A stretch of 37,343 nt of DNA from Yinghuangia soli (GCF_021502675.1 NZ_JAKFHA010000006.1:45425-82767), one strand, 5' to 3'. Numbered from the stretch's first letter, positions 25,492 through 34,072 are shown. Program-made: numbers and translations. The notes: generated by a model from the letters alone, not told the origin.

Positions 25492-25962
25492 ATGACTGCC
25501 GCCGACAGGCGCTATGTGCTCGGACCGGACGACGGGATCGGCGGCGCGCGGAAATTCTTCGGGGCGCCGCTGCGCATGCTGGCCACCGGTGCGGAGACGG
25601 GCGACGAGTCCACGCTGTTCGAGCAGCGGCTGCCGCACGGGTTCGCCACGCCGCTGCACGTGCACCACATCGAGGACGAGGCGTTCTACGTGCTCGACGG
25701 CGAGCTCGACGTGGTGTGCGGGGATGCCCGCTGGGAGATGGGCCGGGGCGGGTTCGCGTTCCTGCCGCACAGCGTGCCGCATTCGTACCGGGTGCGTTCG
25801 GCGTCGGCGGTGCTGCTGCAGTTCACGCAGCCGTCGGGCTTCGAGGAGTTCGCGGACGAGATGGCCGACGTGGAGCTGACCGAGGGCAACCTGCCCCGGA
25901 TCGCCGCGGCCGCGCACCGGGCCGGGTACGAGGTGCTCGGGCCGGCCCCGTTCGACAGCTGA
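25492..25962 (+). CDS. Cupin-domain protein
   Basis: 156 residues, single cupin barrel at about 40-115. Motif 1 is PLHVHHIEDEAFYVLDGELDV (first metal ligands H58, H60 and E64-type positions), and motif 2 is FLPHSVPHSYRV. This is the layout of quercetin-dioxygenase-like and related small cupins, but the substrate is unknown and many are not enzymes. The ATG at 25492 has GGAGG five bases upstream. A bidirectional terminator follows. Confidence 0.88.
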   Translation: MTAADRRYVLGPDDGIGGARKFFGAPLRMLATGAETGDESTLFEQRLPHGFATPLHVHHIEDEAFYVLDGELDVVCGDARWEMGRGGFAFLPHSVPHSYRVRSASAVLLQFTQPSGFEEFADEMADVELTEGNLPRIAAAAHRAGYEVLGPAPFDS

Positions 25963-25971
25963 GGCAGGCGC

Positions 25972-26005
25972 GCGGCGGACGGGGGTGATCGGGCCCGTCC
26001 GCCGC
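25972..26005. terminator. Bidirectional terminator, cupin and Asp23 genes
   Basis: A 12-bp perfect stem (25972-25983 with 25994-26005) and a 10-nt loop, between two convergent genes 56 bp apart. Confidence 0.82.
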
Positions 26006-26018
26006 AGGCCCGCCGCGG

Positions 26019-26486
26019 CTACTCCAGCGTGCGGCCCGGCTGGTTGTCCTCCGGGGCCTCGATGTAGATGTCGTCGACGGACAGGTTGACCTCGACGACC
26101 TCCAGGCCGGTCATGCGCTCGACGGCCTCGATGACGTTCTCCCGGACCGCGGTGGCGACGTCGGCGATGGCCACGCCGTACTCCACGATGAGGGTCAGGT
26201 CGACCGCGCACTGCCGCTCGCCGACCTCGACGCTGACGCCCTGCGCGACGTTGGGCTTGCCGCCCGGCACGCGCTGCCGCATCGAGGCGAACGCGCGCGA
26301 CACGCCCTTGCCCAGCGCGTGCACGCCCTGGATTTCGCGGGCCGCGACGCCGGAGATCTTGGCCACGACCGAGTCCGCGATCGCGGTACGCCCCTTGTCG
26401 GACTCGAGCGCCGACACCTGGATCGTGTGGCCGGGGGCTCCGGACGACGCGCCCGTGTCGCCCGCCTTGATCTGGCGCTCTGCCAT
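26019..26486 (-). CDS. Asp23/Gls24 family envelope stress protein
   Basis: 155 residues with the Asp23 fold from about 30 to 145 (GRTAIADSVVAKISGVAARE, VDLTLIVEYGVAIADVATAV, VRENVIEAVERMTGLEVVEV). Members associate with the membrane and are linked to cell-envelope or general stress; no reaction is known. The N-terminal 25 residues are Ser/Gly-rich and disordered. The ATG at 26486 has GAGGT close upstream. Two copies of GACATTCCCC lie about 105-135 bp upstream and may regulate it. Genes often found next to actinobacterial Asp23 proteins (small membrane partners) are absent here. Confidence 0.92.
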   Translation of the reverse strand: MAERQIKAGDTGASSGAPGHTIQVSALESDKGRTAIADSVVAKISGVAAREIQGVHALGKGVSRAFASMRQRVPGGKPNVAQGVSVEVGERQCAVDLTLIVEYGVAIADVATAVRENVIEAVERMTGLEVVEVNLSVDDIYIEAPEDNQPGRTLE

Positions 26487-26789
26487 GGGTACCTCTTTCG
26501 TCGGTTTTTCGTCGGTTCTTCCCCGGTACCGCGCGTCCGCGTCGAGCGAGTGCTACGAGTGAGCGGTGGTGCGGGTGCGTGCGAATCGGAGACATTCCCC
26601 GTATCGACCTCTGACATTCCCCCGTAAATCACATCAATTAGTCGCCGGGCGCAGGAGCCGATCCGCCCCCCGCCACTGGAACGTGTTTCAATTCGCCGAC
26701 CGCGGCCCTTGAACCGGCAGCGTGTTGCCCATCTGATGGGGGCAGACGAGCAGGCGGTCCCCGGCCGCCCTTGGCAAGGAGGAAGAGCA
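26487..26789. other. Divergent intergenic region, Asp23 and SDR genes
   Basis: 303 bp, richer in A/T than its surroundings around 26590-26645. It holds two direct repeats GACATTCCCC at 26591-26600 and 26613-26622, 22 bp apart, both pointing the same way. I could not assign a convincing -35/-10 pair on either strand. Confidence 0.5.
26591..26622 (-). repeat. Direct repeat GACATTCCCC, 22-bp spacing
   Basis: Two identical 10-mers, each followed by CGTA. The 22-bp spacing equals two helical turns and suggests two protein-binding sites on the same face of the DNA. On the minus strand they read GGGGAATGTC, toward the Asp23 gene. Confidence 0.55.
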
Positions 26790-27563
<774 letters not shown>

Positions 27564-27588
27564 TCCCGGGCCGCGGATACAGCAACGG

Positions 27589-27686
<98 letters not shown>

Positions 27687-27728
27687 CCGTACGCTTCGGT
27701 GCGGTGCAGCCGATTGCTCGGAGCAGCG

Positions 27729-27971
27729 TCAGCCGTGGTTGATGCAGGTGTTGCCGAACGCCGGGTTCAGCACGCCGATCACGTTCACGGTGTTGCCGCA
27801 GACGTTGACCGGAACGTGGACCGGAACCTGGATCGCGTTGCCGGAGAGGACGCCGGGCGAGCCCGTCGCGGCACCGTCGGCGTTGGCACCGGCGTAGGCG
27901 GCGCCCATGCCCGCGGCCAGGAGACCGCCGGCGGCGGCGGAAACGAAGACCGCCTTCTTGACCGTGTTCAT
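27729..27971 (-). CDS. Short chaplin
   Basis: 80 residues: Sec signal peptide (cut after AYA at 27) and one chaplin domain (about 42-80) with GNAIQVPVHVPVNVCGNTVN and C58/C76, which form the conserved disulphide. It is a short chaplin of the ChpD-H class. Chaplins assemble into amyloid fibrils on aerial hyphae and spores and lower surface tension. The ATG at 27971 has GGAGG four bases upstream. A perfect hairpin lies just before the ribosome binding site, and a BldN-like promoter lies upstream. This gene is the best marker that the organism forms aerial hyphae. Confidence 0.95.
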   Translation of the reverse strand: MNTVKKAVFVSAAAGGLLAAGMGAAYAGANADGAATGSPGVLSGNAIQVPVHVPVNVCGNTVNVIGVLNPAFGNTCINHG

Positions 27972-27988
27972 TGTTCCTCCATGTCACA

Positions 27989-28012
27989 GTGCCGCGCGAG
28001 CCCGCGCGGCAC
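27989..28012 (-). promoter_or_regulatory. Perfect hairpin in the chaplin 5' leader
   Basis: A 10-bp perfect stem (GTGCCGCGCG at 27989-27998 with its complement at 28003-28012) and a 4-nt loop, eight bases upstream of the GGAGG. If the promoter below is right, the transcript would start with this hairpin, which could stabilise the mRNA. It might instead terminate the upstream gene. Confidence 0.6.
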
Positions 28013-28017
28013 TCGGG

Positions 28018-28046
28018 ACAACGAAGGAACTTCCGGGCGGGCAACG
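28018..28046 (-). promoter_or_regulatory. Candidate BldN-type promoter of the chaplin gene
   Basis: CGTTGC (28046-28041), 17 bp, CGTTGT (28023-28018) on the minus strand. It resembles the ECF sigma BldN pattern (CGTAAC, CGTTGA), which drives chaplin genes in Streptomyces. Confidence 0.4.
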
Positions 28047-28125
28047 CCCTGAGGCGGGATTCACCCGTTGGGAGCCGACACCGTGACCATGGCGCCGGCC
28101 GGTCGTCCGGGACGGTTCCGTACGG

Positions 28126-28446
28126 TCAGGCCTCGTCCTCGTCCAGCTCCTCTTCGTCCTCGGGCACGTACTCGGCGCCCTCGGACTGCCAGCCGGCCTC
28201 GCTGAGTTCGGTGCCGGGCACGTCGGCGACCAGCGCGAAGGGGTCGATCAGGTACGAGACCGACTCGGCGAGGTCGGCGTCGATCGCCGCGACCGCCTCG
28301 GCACGCTCCTCGGCGTTCAGGTCGTCGTCGCCCTTGACGGCTTCCAGCGCGGCGGCGCGCAGCGCGCCCTCGTCGGTGACCTCGAGCACGATGTCGAGGC
28401 TGAGCCGGATGAACTGGGGGGTGTCGGAAACAGGTGCGGTGTCCAT
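28126..28446 (-). CDS. Acidic conserved hypothetical protein
   Basis: 106 residues with a strongly acidic C-terminus ending in EEELDEDEA. The middle looks helical (ALRAAALEAVKGDD, AERAEAVAAIDADLAESVSY). No family is recognised. The ATG at 28446 has no Shine-Dalgarno sequence but is preceded by TAGGCT six bases upstream, so it may be leaderless. The gene may be co-transcribed with the chaplin gene 154 bp downstream, though the hairpin between suggests otherwise. Confidence 0.8.
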   Translation of the reverse strand: MDTAPVSDTPQFIRLSLDIVLEVTDEGALRAAALEAVKGDDDLNAEERAEAVAAIDADLAESVSYLIDPFALVADVPGTELSEAGWQSEGAEYVPEDEEELDEDEA

Positions 28447-28452
28447 GGCAGG

Positions 28453-28458
28453 AGCCTA
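28453..28458 (-). promoter_or_regulatory. Candidate leaderless -10 box
   Basis: TAGGCT on the minus strand ends six bases before the ATG of the acidic protein gene. No -35 is clear. Confidence 0.3.
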
Positions 28459-28579
28459 ACGGCGTCGGTGCCGCGACCTTCCGGGTGACGCGCCGTCCCG
28501 CTTCCGCACGCCGCGCAGGTGCCGCGCGGGGTACGGCGCGGGGCTGCCGCACGGGGTGCGACCGGGTGCGCCGCACCGG

Positions 28580-29644
28580 TCAGGCGCACCGCCCCGGCAC
28601 CGCACTCGGCACCACCGGCACGCTCACCCGGACCACGCCCTCTTCGAAGGTCCGCTGCCCGGCCAGCCCGGCCCGCTCGAAGACGCCCAGCATCTTGCGG
28701 TTGCCGGGCAGCACGTGGGCCCGCAGTTCGGCCAGCCCGCGGGCCTGGGCCAGCGACCCGAGCCGGCGCAGCATCGCGGTGCCGAGGCCGCGGCCCTGCC
28801 AGGCGTCCTCGACCAGGAGGGCGAGTTCGCCGCTGCCCGGCTCGCTGGTGTGCAGCAGCGAGCCGACCGCCGCGATGCCGCCGTCCGGCCGGACCGCGAC
28901 CAGCGTGACGCCCGCGCGCGGCACCAGCAGCCGCTCCAGCGCGGCGCGCGGCAGGCGCGGGATCGAGGTGAAGTAGCGCAGCCGGCGGCTCTCCGCCGAG
29001 CAGCGGTCGTGCATCAGCTGGACCTGCTCGCCGTCCTCGGCCCGCCCCGGGCGCACCAGCACCTCGGTGCCGTCCGAGAGCAGCAGCCAGGTGCCGGTCG
29101 AGGCGGGCGGCGGCAGCGGCGCCTCGGACGGGATCCGGGCCAGCGCCGCAGCCCGGGCCGCCTCGGTCATGGTGAACGGCATGCCGGGCCGGGACACGCG
29201 CACCGCGCGGCCGTCCGGGACCGGGACGTACAGGACGTCCGGATCGTCGGTGTAGACGCCGCCGAGCGGGGCGTCCGGGTCGAGCCAGTCCGCGCCGCCC
29301 GGCCCCGCGCCCAGGAGTTCGGCGAGGGCCTGGGGCAGCGCCTCGGGGTGGGCGCGCAGGTGCGCGGCCAGCACGAGGGCCTTGGTGGGGCCGTCGACCA
29401 GCTCGTGCGCATCGGCCGGGCGGGCCACGACGCTGCGCCCGCCCGCCGCGATCAGGCCGTCCTCCAGGTCCGCGCCCGCCACCGAGGCGGGCGCGTGCAC
29501 GAAGAACTCGTCGACCGGACCGCCTTCGCAGGCCTGGACGTTCAGGCCCAGGACGTTCGCGTCGTGGGCGGCCAGGACCGCGGTGAGGCGGGCCAGCCGG
29601 CCCGGATCGTCGTCGACCTGCGCGCGGACTCGCCAGAGCGCCAT
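28580..29644 (-). CDS. ACT domain-GNAT protein acetyltransferase
   Basis: 354 residues. N-terminal ACT-like domain (about 1-75, DDDPGRLARLTAVLAAHDAN) joined to a C-terminal GNAT domain (about 195-345) with the acetyl-CoA loop Q283-GRGLG. This fusion matches the actinobacterial amino-acid-regulated lysine acetyltransferases (described in Micromonospora and Streptomyces), in which amino-acid binding to ACT controls acetylation of proteins such as acetyl-CoA synthetase. The ligand and target here are unknown. The ATG at 29644 has a strong GGAGGTGA, part of which is buried in a 10-bp hairpin. Its neighbour cbs is a sulfur amino acid gene, which may be relevant to the ligand. Confidence 0.88.
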   Translation of the reverse strand: MALWRVRAQVDDDPGRLARLTAVLAAHDANVLGLNVQACEGGPVDEFFVHAPASVAGADLEDGLIAAGGRSVVARPADAHELVDGPTKALVLAAHLRAHPEALPQALAELLGAGPGGADWLDPDAPLGGVYTDDPDVLYVPVPDGRAVRVSRPGMPFTMTEAARAAALARIPSEAPLPPPASTGTWLLLSDGTEVLVRPGRAEDGEQVQLMHDRCSAESRRLRYFTSIPRLPRAALERLLVPRAGVTLVAVRPDGGIAAVGSLLHTSEPGSGELALLVEDAWQGRGLGTAMLRRLGSLAQARGLAELRAHVLPGNRKMLGVFERAGLAGQRTFEEGVVRVSVPVVPSAVPGRCA

Positions 29645-29684
29645 GGTTGATCACCTCCGTGCTGGATCGGGCACGTGATCAACC
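29645..29684 (-). promoter_or_regulatory. Shine-Dalgarno-sequestering hairpin before the ACT-GNAT gene
   Basis: On the mRNA, GGTTGATCAC (29684-29675) pairs perfectly with GTGATCAACC (29654-29645), the latter ending at the base before AUG. Inside, GTGC pairs with GCAC around CCGATCCA, leaving GGAG as a bulge. The Shine-Dalgarno GGAGGTGA is therefore split between the bulge and the stem. It could act as a translational switch, or the 10-bp arms 30 bp apart could be a protein operator. Confidence 0.7.
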
Positions 29685-29881
29685 CTCGCCCGGGAGTGTT
29701 ACGAGCGGGCTACGCGGACATGACCAGGCGATTCGGACCGGGCCACGGATGTAAGAACCGCGTCTCGGCACGCACTTCCCGGCTCCGCACGCCGCCCGCC
29801 GGGCCTGCCGCCCGTCCCCGCTCCACCCGCGGTGTCGCGGGAGAAGCGGGCACGGAAGGAGTCCGGGCGGTGCCGGCGCAT

Positions 29882-29911
29882 CCGCCGGGGGCGGCGCGCC
29901 TCCCCCGGCGG
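29882..29911 (-). terminator. Hairpin terminator after cbs
   Basis: A perfect 10-bp stem (CCGCCGGGGG at 29882-29891 with 29902-29911) and a 10-nt loop, starting eight bases after the stop codon. Confidence 0.75.
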
Positions 29912-29919
29912 CGTCCCGC

Positions 29920-31299
29920 TCAGCTGCCGGCCAGGTGCCCCAGCAGGTCCTGGCGCGTCACCACGCCCTGCGGCTTGCCGTGCACGAGGACCAGCGCCGC
30001 GTCCGCGGATTCGAGGACCGCGGCCAGCCGGGCCACCGACTCGCCGGAGCCGACCACCGGCATGGGCGCCGACATGTGCTTCTCCAGCGGGTCGTCGGAT
30101 CCCGCGCGGCCGGCCACCAGGGCGTCCAGCAGGTCGCGTTCGGCGATCTTGCCGACCACCTCGGCGGCCATGACGTCCGGGTGCCCGGCGCCCGGCTTGA
30201 CCACCGGCATCTGGCTGACGCCGAACTCGCGCAGGATGCCGATCGCCTCGCCGACCGTCTCGTCCGGGTGCACGTGGACCAGCGCGGGCAGGTCGCCCTG
30301 CTTGCGGGAGAGGACGTCGGCGACCTTGGCCTCGCCGGGCGCGGCCTCGGTGAAGCCGTGGTCGGCCATCCACTCGTCGTTGAAGATCTTGGAGAGGTAG
30401 CCCCGGCCGGAGTCCGGCAGCAGCACCACGACCACGTCGTCCGGGCCGAGGCTCTCGGCCGCGCGCAGCGCCGCGGCCACCGCCATCCCGCACGAGCCGC
30501 CGACCAGCAGGCCTTCCTCGCGGGCCAGCCGGCGGGTCATGAGGAACGAGTCCCGGTCCGAGACCGCGATGATCTGGTCCGCCACGGTCCGGTCGTACGC
30601 GGTCGGCCAGAAGTCCTCGCCGACGCCCTCGACCAGGTACGGGCGGCCGCTGCCGCCGGAGTACACCGAGCCCTCCGGGTCGGCGCCGATGACGCGCACC
30701 TTGCCGCCGGAGACCTCCTTGAGGAAGCGCCCGGTGCCGCTGATCGTGCCGCCGGTGCCGACGCCCGCCACGAACGCGGTGATGCGCCCGTCGGTCTGCT
30801 CCCAGATCTCCGGGCCGGTGGCCACGTAGTGCGATTCGGGGTTGTGCGGGTTGGAGTACTGGTCCGGCTTCCAGGCCCCGGGCGTCTCGCGGACCAGGCG
30901 GTCCGAGACGTTGTAGTAGGAGTCCGGGTGCGCGGGGTCGACGGCGGTCGGGCACACCACGACGTCCGCGCCGTACGCGCGCAGCACGTTGATCTTGTCG
31001 GTGCTCACCTTGTCGGGGCACACGAAGATGCAGCGGTAGCCGCGCTTCTGGGCCACCATCGCCAGGCCGACACCGGTGTTGCCCGAGGTCGGCTCGACGA
31101 TCACGCCGCCCGGCTTCAACTGCCCGGACGCCTCGGCGGCGTCGATCATCCGGACCGCGATGCGGTCCTTCACCGATCCGCCCGGGTTGAAGTACTCGAC
31201 CTTCGCAAGCACCGTGGCCTGCAGTCCTTGGGTGACGCTGCTCAGCTTGACCAGCGGGGTGTCGCCGATCAGGTCGAGCATCGAGTCGACGTAGCGCAC
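29920..31299 (-). CDS. cbs: Cystathionine beta-synthase
   Basis: 459 residues. Catalytic fold-type II PLP domain (1-320) with PLP lysine K44 (GGSVKDRIA), the SGNTG loop near 73 and GVGTGGTISGTG near 185; then two C-terminal CBS repeats (about 335-455, QMPVV and VVTRQDLLGHL ends). No haem-binding N-terminus. It condenses serine (or O-acetylserine) with homocysteine, or makes cysteine or H2S; the length and tandem CBS domains fit true CBS, the Rv1077 type. The GTG at 31299 has AAGGAG four bases upstream and gives the standard N-terminus MRYVDSMLDLIGDTPLVKL. The palindrome TGACCGGTCA lies about 46 bp upstream. Confidence 0.94.
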   Translation of the reverse strand: MRYVDSMLDLIGDTPLVKLSSVTQGLQATVLAKVEYFNPGGSVKDRIAVRMIDAAEASGQLKPGGVIVEPTSGNTGVGLAMVAQKRGYRCIFVCPDKVSTDKINVLRAYGADVVVCPTAVDPAHPDSYYNVSDRLVRETPGAWKPDQYSNPHNPESHYVATGPEIWEQTDGRITAFVAGVGTGGTISGTGRFLKEVSGGKVRVIGADPEGSVYSGGSGRPYLVEGVGEDFWPTAYDRTVADQIIAVSDRDSFLMTRRLAREEGLLVGGSCGMAVAAALRAAESLGPDDVVVVLLPDSGRGYLSKIFNDEWMADHGFTEAAPGEAKVADVLSRKQGDLPALVHVHPDETVGEAIGILREFGVSQMPVVKPGAGHPDVMAAEVVGKIAERDLLDALVAGRAGSDDPLEKHMSAPMPVVGSGESVARLAAVLESADAALVLVHGKPQGVVTRQDLLGHLAGS

Positions 31300-31332
31300 A
31301 GGGCTCCTTCGCGTCCATGGCTTGATCCGCCA

Positions 31333-31354
31333 GGGTGACCGGGGTGACCGGTCA
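31333..31354 (-). promoter_or_regulatory. Repeat and palindrome upstream of cbs
   Basis: GGGTGACCG occurs twice in tandem (31333-31341, 31342-31350), and the second copy merges into the perfect 10-bp palindrome TGACCGGTCA (31345-31354). This looks like an operator in the cbs leader or promoter. Confidence 0.45.
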
Positions 31355-31419
31355 ACGGACACCTTAGGACGAATTATCCCGGCCCGGCCGCGCTCCGCGT
31401 CGCGCCGGAAGTACGGACG

Positions 31420-31445
31420 GGAATGGCAGATGGTGACGTTCGGTT
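31420..31445 (+). promoter_or_regulatory. Sigma-R-type promoter of the GDSL gene
   Basis: GGAAT (31420-31424), exactly 18 bp, GTT (31443-31445): a complete match to the sigma-R consensus. A housekeeping-type reading, ATGGCA (31423-31428) with TAGGGT (31445-31450), overlaps it. Confidence 0.65.
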
Positions 31446-31515
31446 AGGGTCGGAGCACGGCTTGCCGGACCCCGCAAGGGCGTCGGCGATCGACCACCGC
31501 TCGGGAGGAGTCCGG

Positions 31516-31554
31516 ATGTCCTGTCCACCGACCTGCCCCGGGCCGTCGCGATGA
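31516..31554 (+). CDS. 12-codon upstream reading frame with two cysteine codons
   Basis: ATG at 31516, preceded by GGGAGGAG with five bases between, encodes MSCPPTCPGPSR and stops with a TGA (31552-31554) that overlaps the ATG-ATG start of the GDSL gene. The only strong ribosome binding site in the region belongs to this frame, so the GDSL gene is probably translated by coupling to it. Cysteine-rich leader peptides act as cysteine sensors in mycobacteria; whether that applies with two cysteines is speculative. A sequencing indel is the main alternative explanation. Confidence 0.45.
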   Translation: MSCPPTCPGPSR

Positions 31555-32651
31555 TGCGGACCCGGGCCGCCCGCCGGATCGCCGCCGCTGCGGCCTTCGG
31601 CGGCGGCGGAGTCGGCGTCCTGACCGGCGCCATGGTGGCGGTGCTGTACGCCGAAGCGAAGATCGCCCGCCGCACGGTCGGCGAACCGGTCGGCGAACCG
31701 CCTCCCTCGGACGGCGTGTACGGCGAGTACCCGGAGGCCGAGGGCCCGCCGATCCGGCTCGCGGTCATCGGCGACTCCTCGGCCGCAGGGCTCGGTGTCG
31801 ACAATCCGCTGCACACCCCCGGTGCCCGCATCGCGTGCGGTCTGGCCGCGGTCGCCGAGCGGCCCGTGCACCTGGTGAACGTGGCCAAGTCCGGGGCCCG
31901 GTCGTCCGATCTGGAACGCCAGGTCACGCTCGCGCTGGCGGCCGAGCCGGACGTCGCGATGATCATGGTGGGCGCCAACGACGTGACCCACCAGGTGCGG
32001 CCCGCCGATTCGGTGCGCCGCCTGGAGCAGGCCACCCGCCGCCTCCTCGCGGCCGGCTGCGAGGTCGTCGTGGGCACCTGCCCCGATCTGGGCACCATCG
32101 AGCCGATCGCGCAGCCGCTGCGCTACCTGGCCCGGCAGTGGAGCCGCTCGCTGGCCGCCGCGCAGACCATCGCGGTCGTCGAGGCGGGCGGCCGCACGGT
32201 GTCCATCGGGGCGCTGCTCGGCCCGGAGTTCGCGGCGCGGCCCGGCGACCTCTTCGGCCCGGACCGCTTCCACCCGTCCGCGGAGGGCTACTCCACCGCG
32301 GCGATGGCCGTCCTGCCGTCCGTCTGCGCCGCGCTGGACCTGTGGCCGCTGGACGAGGAGCGCCCGGACAGCTTCCGCGGCGAGGGCGTGCTGCCCATCG
32401 CGGTCGCGGCCGTCGAGGCGGTCGAGGAAGGCGGCACCGAGGTCGCCGGCACCCGGGTGGCGGGCAACGAGCGCGGTCCGCGGGGCCGCTGGGCCCTGCT
32501 GCGGCACCGCAGGCGCCAGCGCATCCCGGAGCCCACCGCACTCGGCGAGCCCGGCGCGGAGGCCGAAGGGGCGCCCGCGGACGGGTCCGCCGAGGGCCCC
32601 GGCAGCGAGCCCGCCGAGGCGACCGGGGCGCCGTCGAGTAGCCTGATCTGA
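31551..32651 (+). CDS. SGNH/GDSL-type hydrolase, membrane-anchored
   Basis: 366 residues. An N-terminal hydrophobic segment (about 10-34) anchors or exports the protein. The catalytic domain (about 68-265) has the GDSL-like block GDSSAAG (nucleophile S76), block III GAND (N143) and block V D238-x-x-H241 in DRFHPS. So it should be an esterase, lipase or acyl hydrolase, substrate unknown. The C-terminal 100 residues are Ala/Gly/Glu-rich with a basic patch and probably disordered. The tandem ATG at 31551/31554 lacks its own ribosome binding site. Rv1075c is the matching gene in M. tuberculosis. Confidence 0.9.
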   Translation: MMRTRAARRIAAAAAFGGGGVGVLTGAMVAVLYAEAKIARRTVGEPVGEPPPSDGVYGEYPEAEGPPIRLAVIGDSSAAGLGVDNPLHTPGARIACGLAAVAERPVHLVNVAKSGARSSDLERQVTLALAAEPDVAMIMVGANDVTHQVRPADSVRRLEQATRRLLAAGCEVVVGTCPDLGTIEPIAQPLRYLARQWSRSLAAAQTIAVVEAGGRTVSIGALLGPEFAARPGDLFGPDRFHPSAEGYSTAAMAVLPSVCAALDLWPLDEERPDSFRGEGVLPIAVAAVEAVEEGGTEVAGTRVAGNERGPRGRWALLRHRRRQRIPEPTALGEPGAEAEGAPADGSAEGPGSEPAEATGAPSSSLI

Positions 32652-32789
32652 CTGGCCGTCAGGAACGGCGTGTGGCGGATCGCACGGACGAATCCGATCA
32701 TGCCTCTCGCCTCTCCGACTACCAGGAAGTAGCTTCAGCTCAGACGAGAGACTCCCCTGTCCTCGTACCGCCGGCCTAGGAGTGGTCCC

Positions 32790-34010
32790 ATGCCCGAAGC
32801 AGTCATCGTCGCCACCGCTCGCTCGCCGATCGGCCGCGCCTTCAAGGGCTCGCTGAAGGACGTCCGCCCGGACGACCTGACCGCGATGATGGTCAAGGCC
32901 GCCCTGGAGAAGGTGCCCGCGCTCGACCCGCGCGACATCGACGACCTGATGCTCGGCTGCGGCCTGCCGGGCGGCGAGCAGGGCTTCAACATGGGCCGCA
33001 ACGTGGCCGTCATGCTGGGCTTCGACCACCTGCCCGGCACCACCATCACCCGCTACTGCTCGTCCTCGCTGCAGACCACCCGCATGGCGCTGCACGCGAT
33101 CAAGGCCGGCGAGGGCGACGTCTTCATCTCGGCCGGTGTCGAGGTCGTCACCTCGACCCGCGGCAAGGGCAGCAGCGACTCGATCCCGGACACCAAGAAC
33201 CCGCTGTTCGCCGAGGCCGCCGCGCGCACCGCCGCCGCGGTCGAGAAGGGCGAGACCTGGTCCGACCCGCGCGAGGCGGGCCTGCTGCCGGACGTCTACA
33301 TCGGCATGGGCTACACCGCGGAGAACCTGGCCCAGGCCAAGGGCATCACGCGGCAGCAGCAGGACGAGTTCGCGGTCCGCTCGCAGAACCTGACCGAGAA
33401 GGCCATCGCGGACGGCTTCTGGGCCAAGGACATCACCCCCGTCACGCTGGCCGACGGCACCGTCGTCAGCGCCGACGACGGCCCGCGCGCGGGCACCACG
33501 CTCGAAGGCATCTCGCAGCTCAAGCCGGTCTTCCGCGAGGACGGCACGGTCACCGCGGGCAACGCCTGCCCGCTCAACGACGGCGCCGCCGCGGTCATCG
33601 TCATGTCCGACACCAAGGCGCGCGAGCTGGGCCTGACCCCGCTGGCCCGGGTGGTCTCCACCGCGGTCACCGGCCTCTCCCCGGAGATCATGGGCTACGG
33701 CCCGGTCGAGGCGTCCCGCCTGGCGCTGCAGCGGGCCGGCCTGACCACCGCGGACATCGACCTCGTGGAGATCAACGAGGCCTTCGCCGCCCAGGTCATC
33801 CCGTCCTACCAGGACCTGGGCTTCGAGCTGGACAAGGTCAACGTCAACGGCGGCGCCATCGCGATCGGCCACCCGTTCGGCATGACCGGCGCCCGCATCA
33901 CCAGCACCCTGATCAACTCGCTGCAGTGGCACGACAAGCAGTTCGGTCTGGAGACCATGTGCGTCGGCGGCGGCATGGGCATGGCCATGGTCCTGGAGCG
34001 CCTCAGCTAA
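32790..34010 (+). CDS. fadA: Acetyl-CoA C-acyltransferase (thiolase)
   Basis: 406 residues. Nucleophile C90 ([10 protein letters not shown]), NEAFA (259-263-type motif at INEAFAAQ), H361 in [16 protein letters not shown] and the acid/base C391 in [10 protein letters not shown] are all present, the full set for a thiolase. It may serve beta-oxidation or acetoacetyl-CoA formation; the pairing with a hydrolase gene hints at fatty-acid use. The ATG at 32790 has AGGAG seven bases upstream. M. tuberculosis fadA3 (Rv1074c) occupies the same place. A hairpin terminator follows. Confidence 0.95.
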   Translation: MPEAVIVATARSPIGRAFKGSLKDVRPDDLTAMMVKAALEKVPALDPRDIDDLMLGCGLPGGEQGFNMGRNVAVMLGFDHLPGTTITRYCSSSLQTTRMALHAIKAGEGDVFISAGVEVVTSTRGKGSSDSIPDTKNPLFAEAAARTAAAVEKGETWSDPREAGLLPDVYIGMGYTAENLAQAKGITRQQQDEFAVRSQNLTEKAIADGFWAKDITPVTLADGTVVSADDGPRAGTTLEGISQLKPVFREDGTVTAGNACPLNDGAAAVIVMSDTKARELGLTPLARVVSTAVTGLSPEIMGYGPVEASRLALQRAGLTTADIDLVEINEAFAAQVIPSYQDLGFELDKVNVNGGAIAIGHPFGMTGARITSTLINSLQWHDKQFGLETMCVGGGMGMAMVLERLS

Positions 34011-34044
34011 GACCCGGCCGGTAGGCCACACGTACGAAGTCGGT

Positions 34045-34072
34045 TGCCGCGTCTGCCCTGGCAGGCGCGGCA
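34045..34072 (+). terminator. Hairpin terminator after the thiolase gene
   Basis: TGCCGCG, one wobble pair and CTGCC (34045-34057) pair with GGCAG, G and CGCGGCA (34060-34072): a 13-position stem with a tiny loop, 34 bp after the stop codon. Confidence 0.75.
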
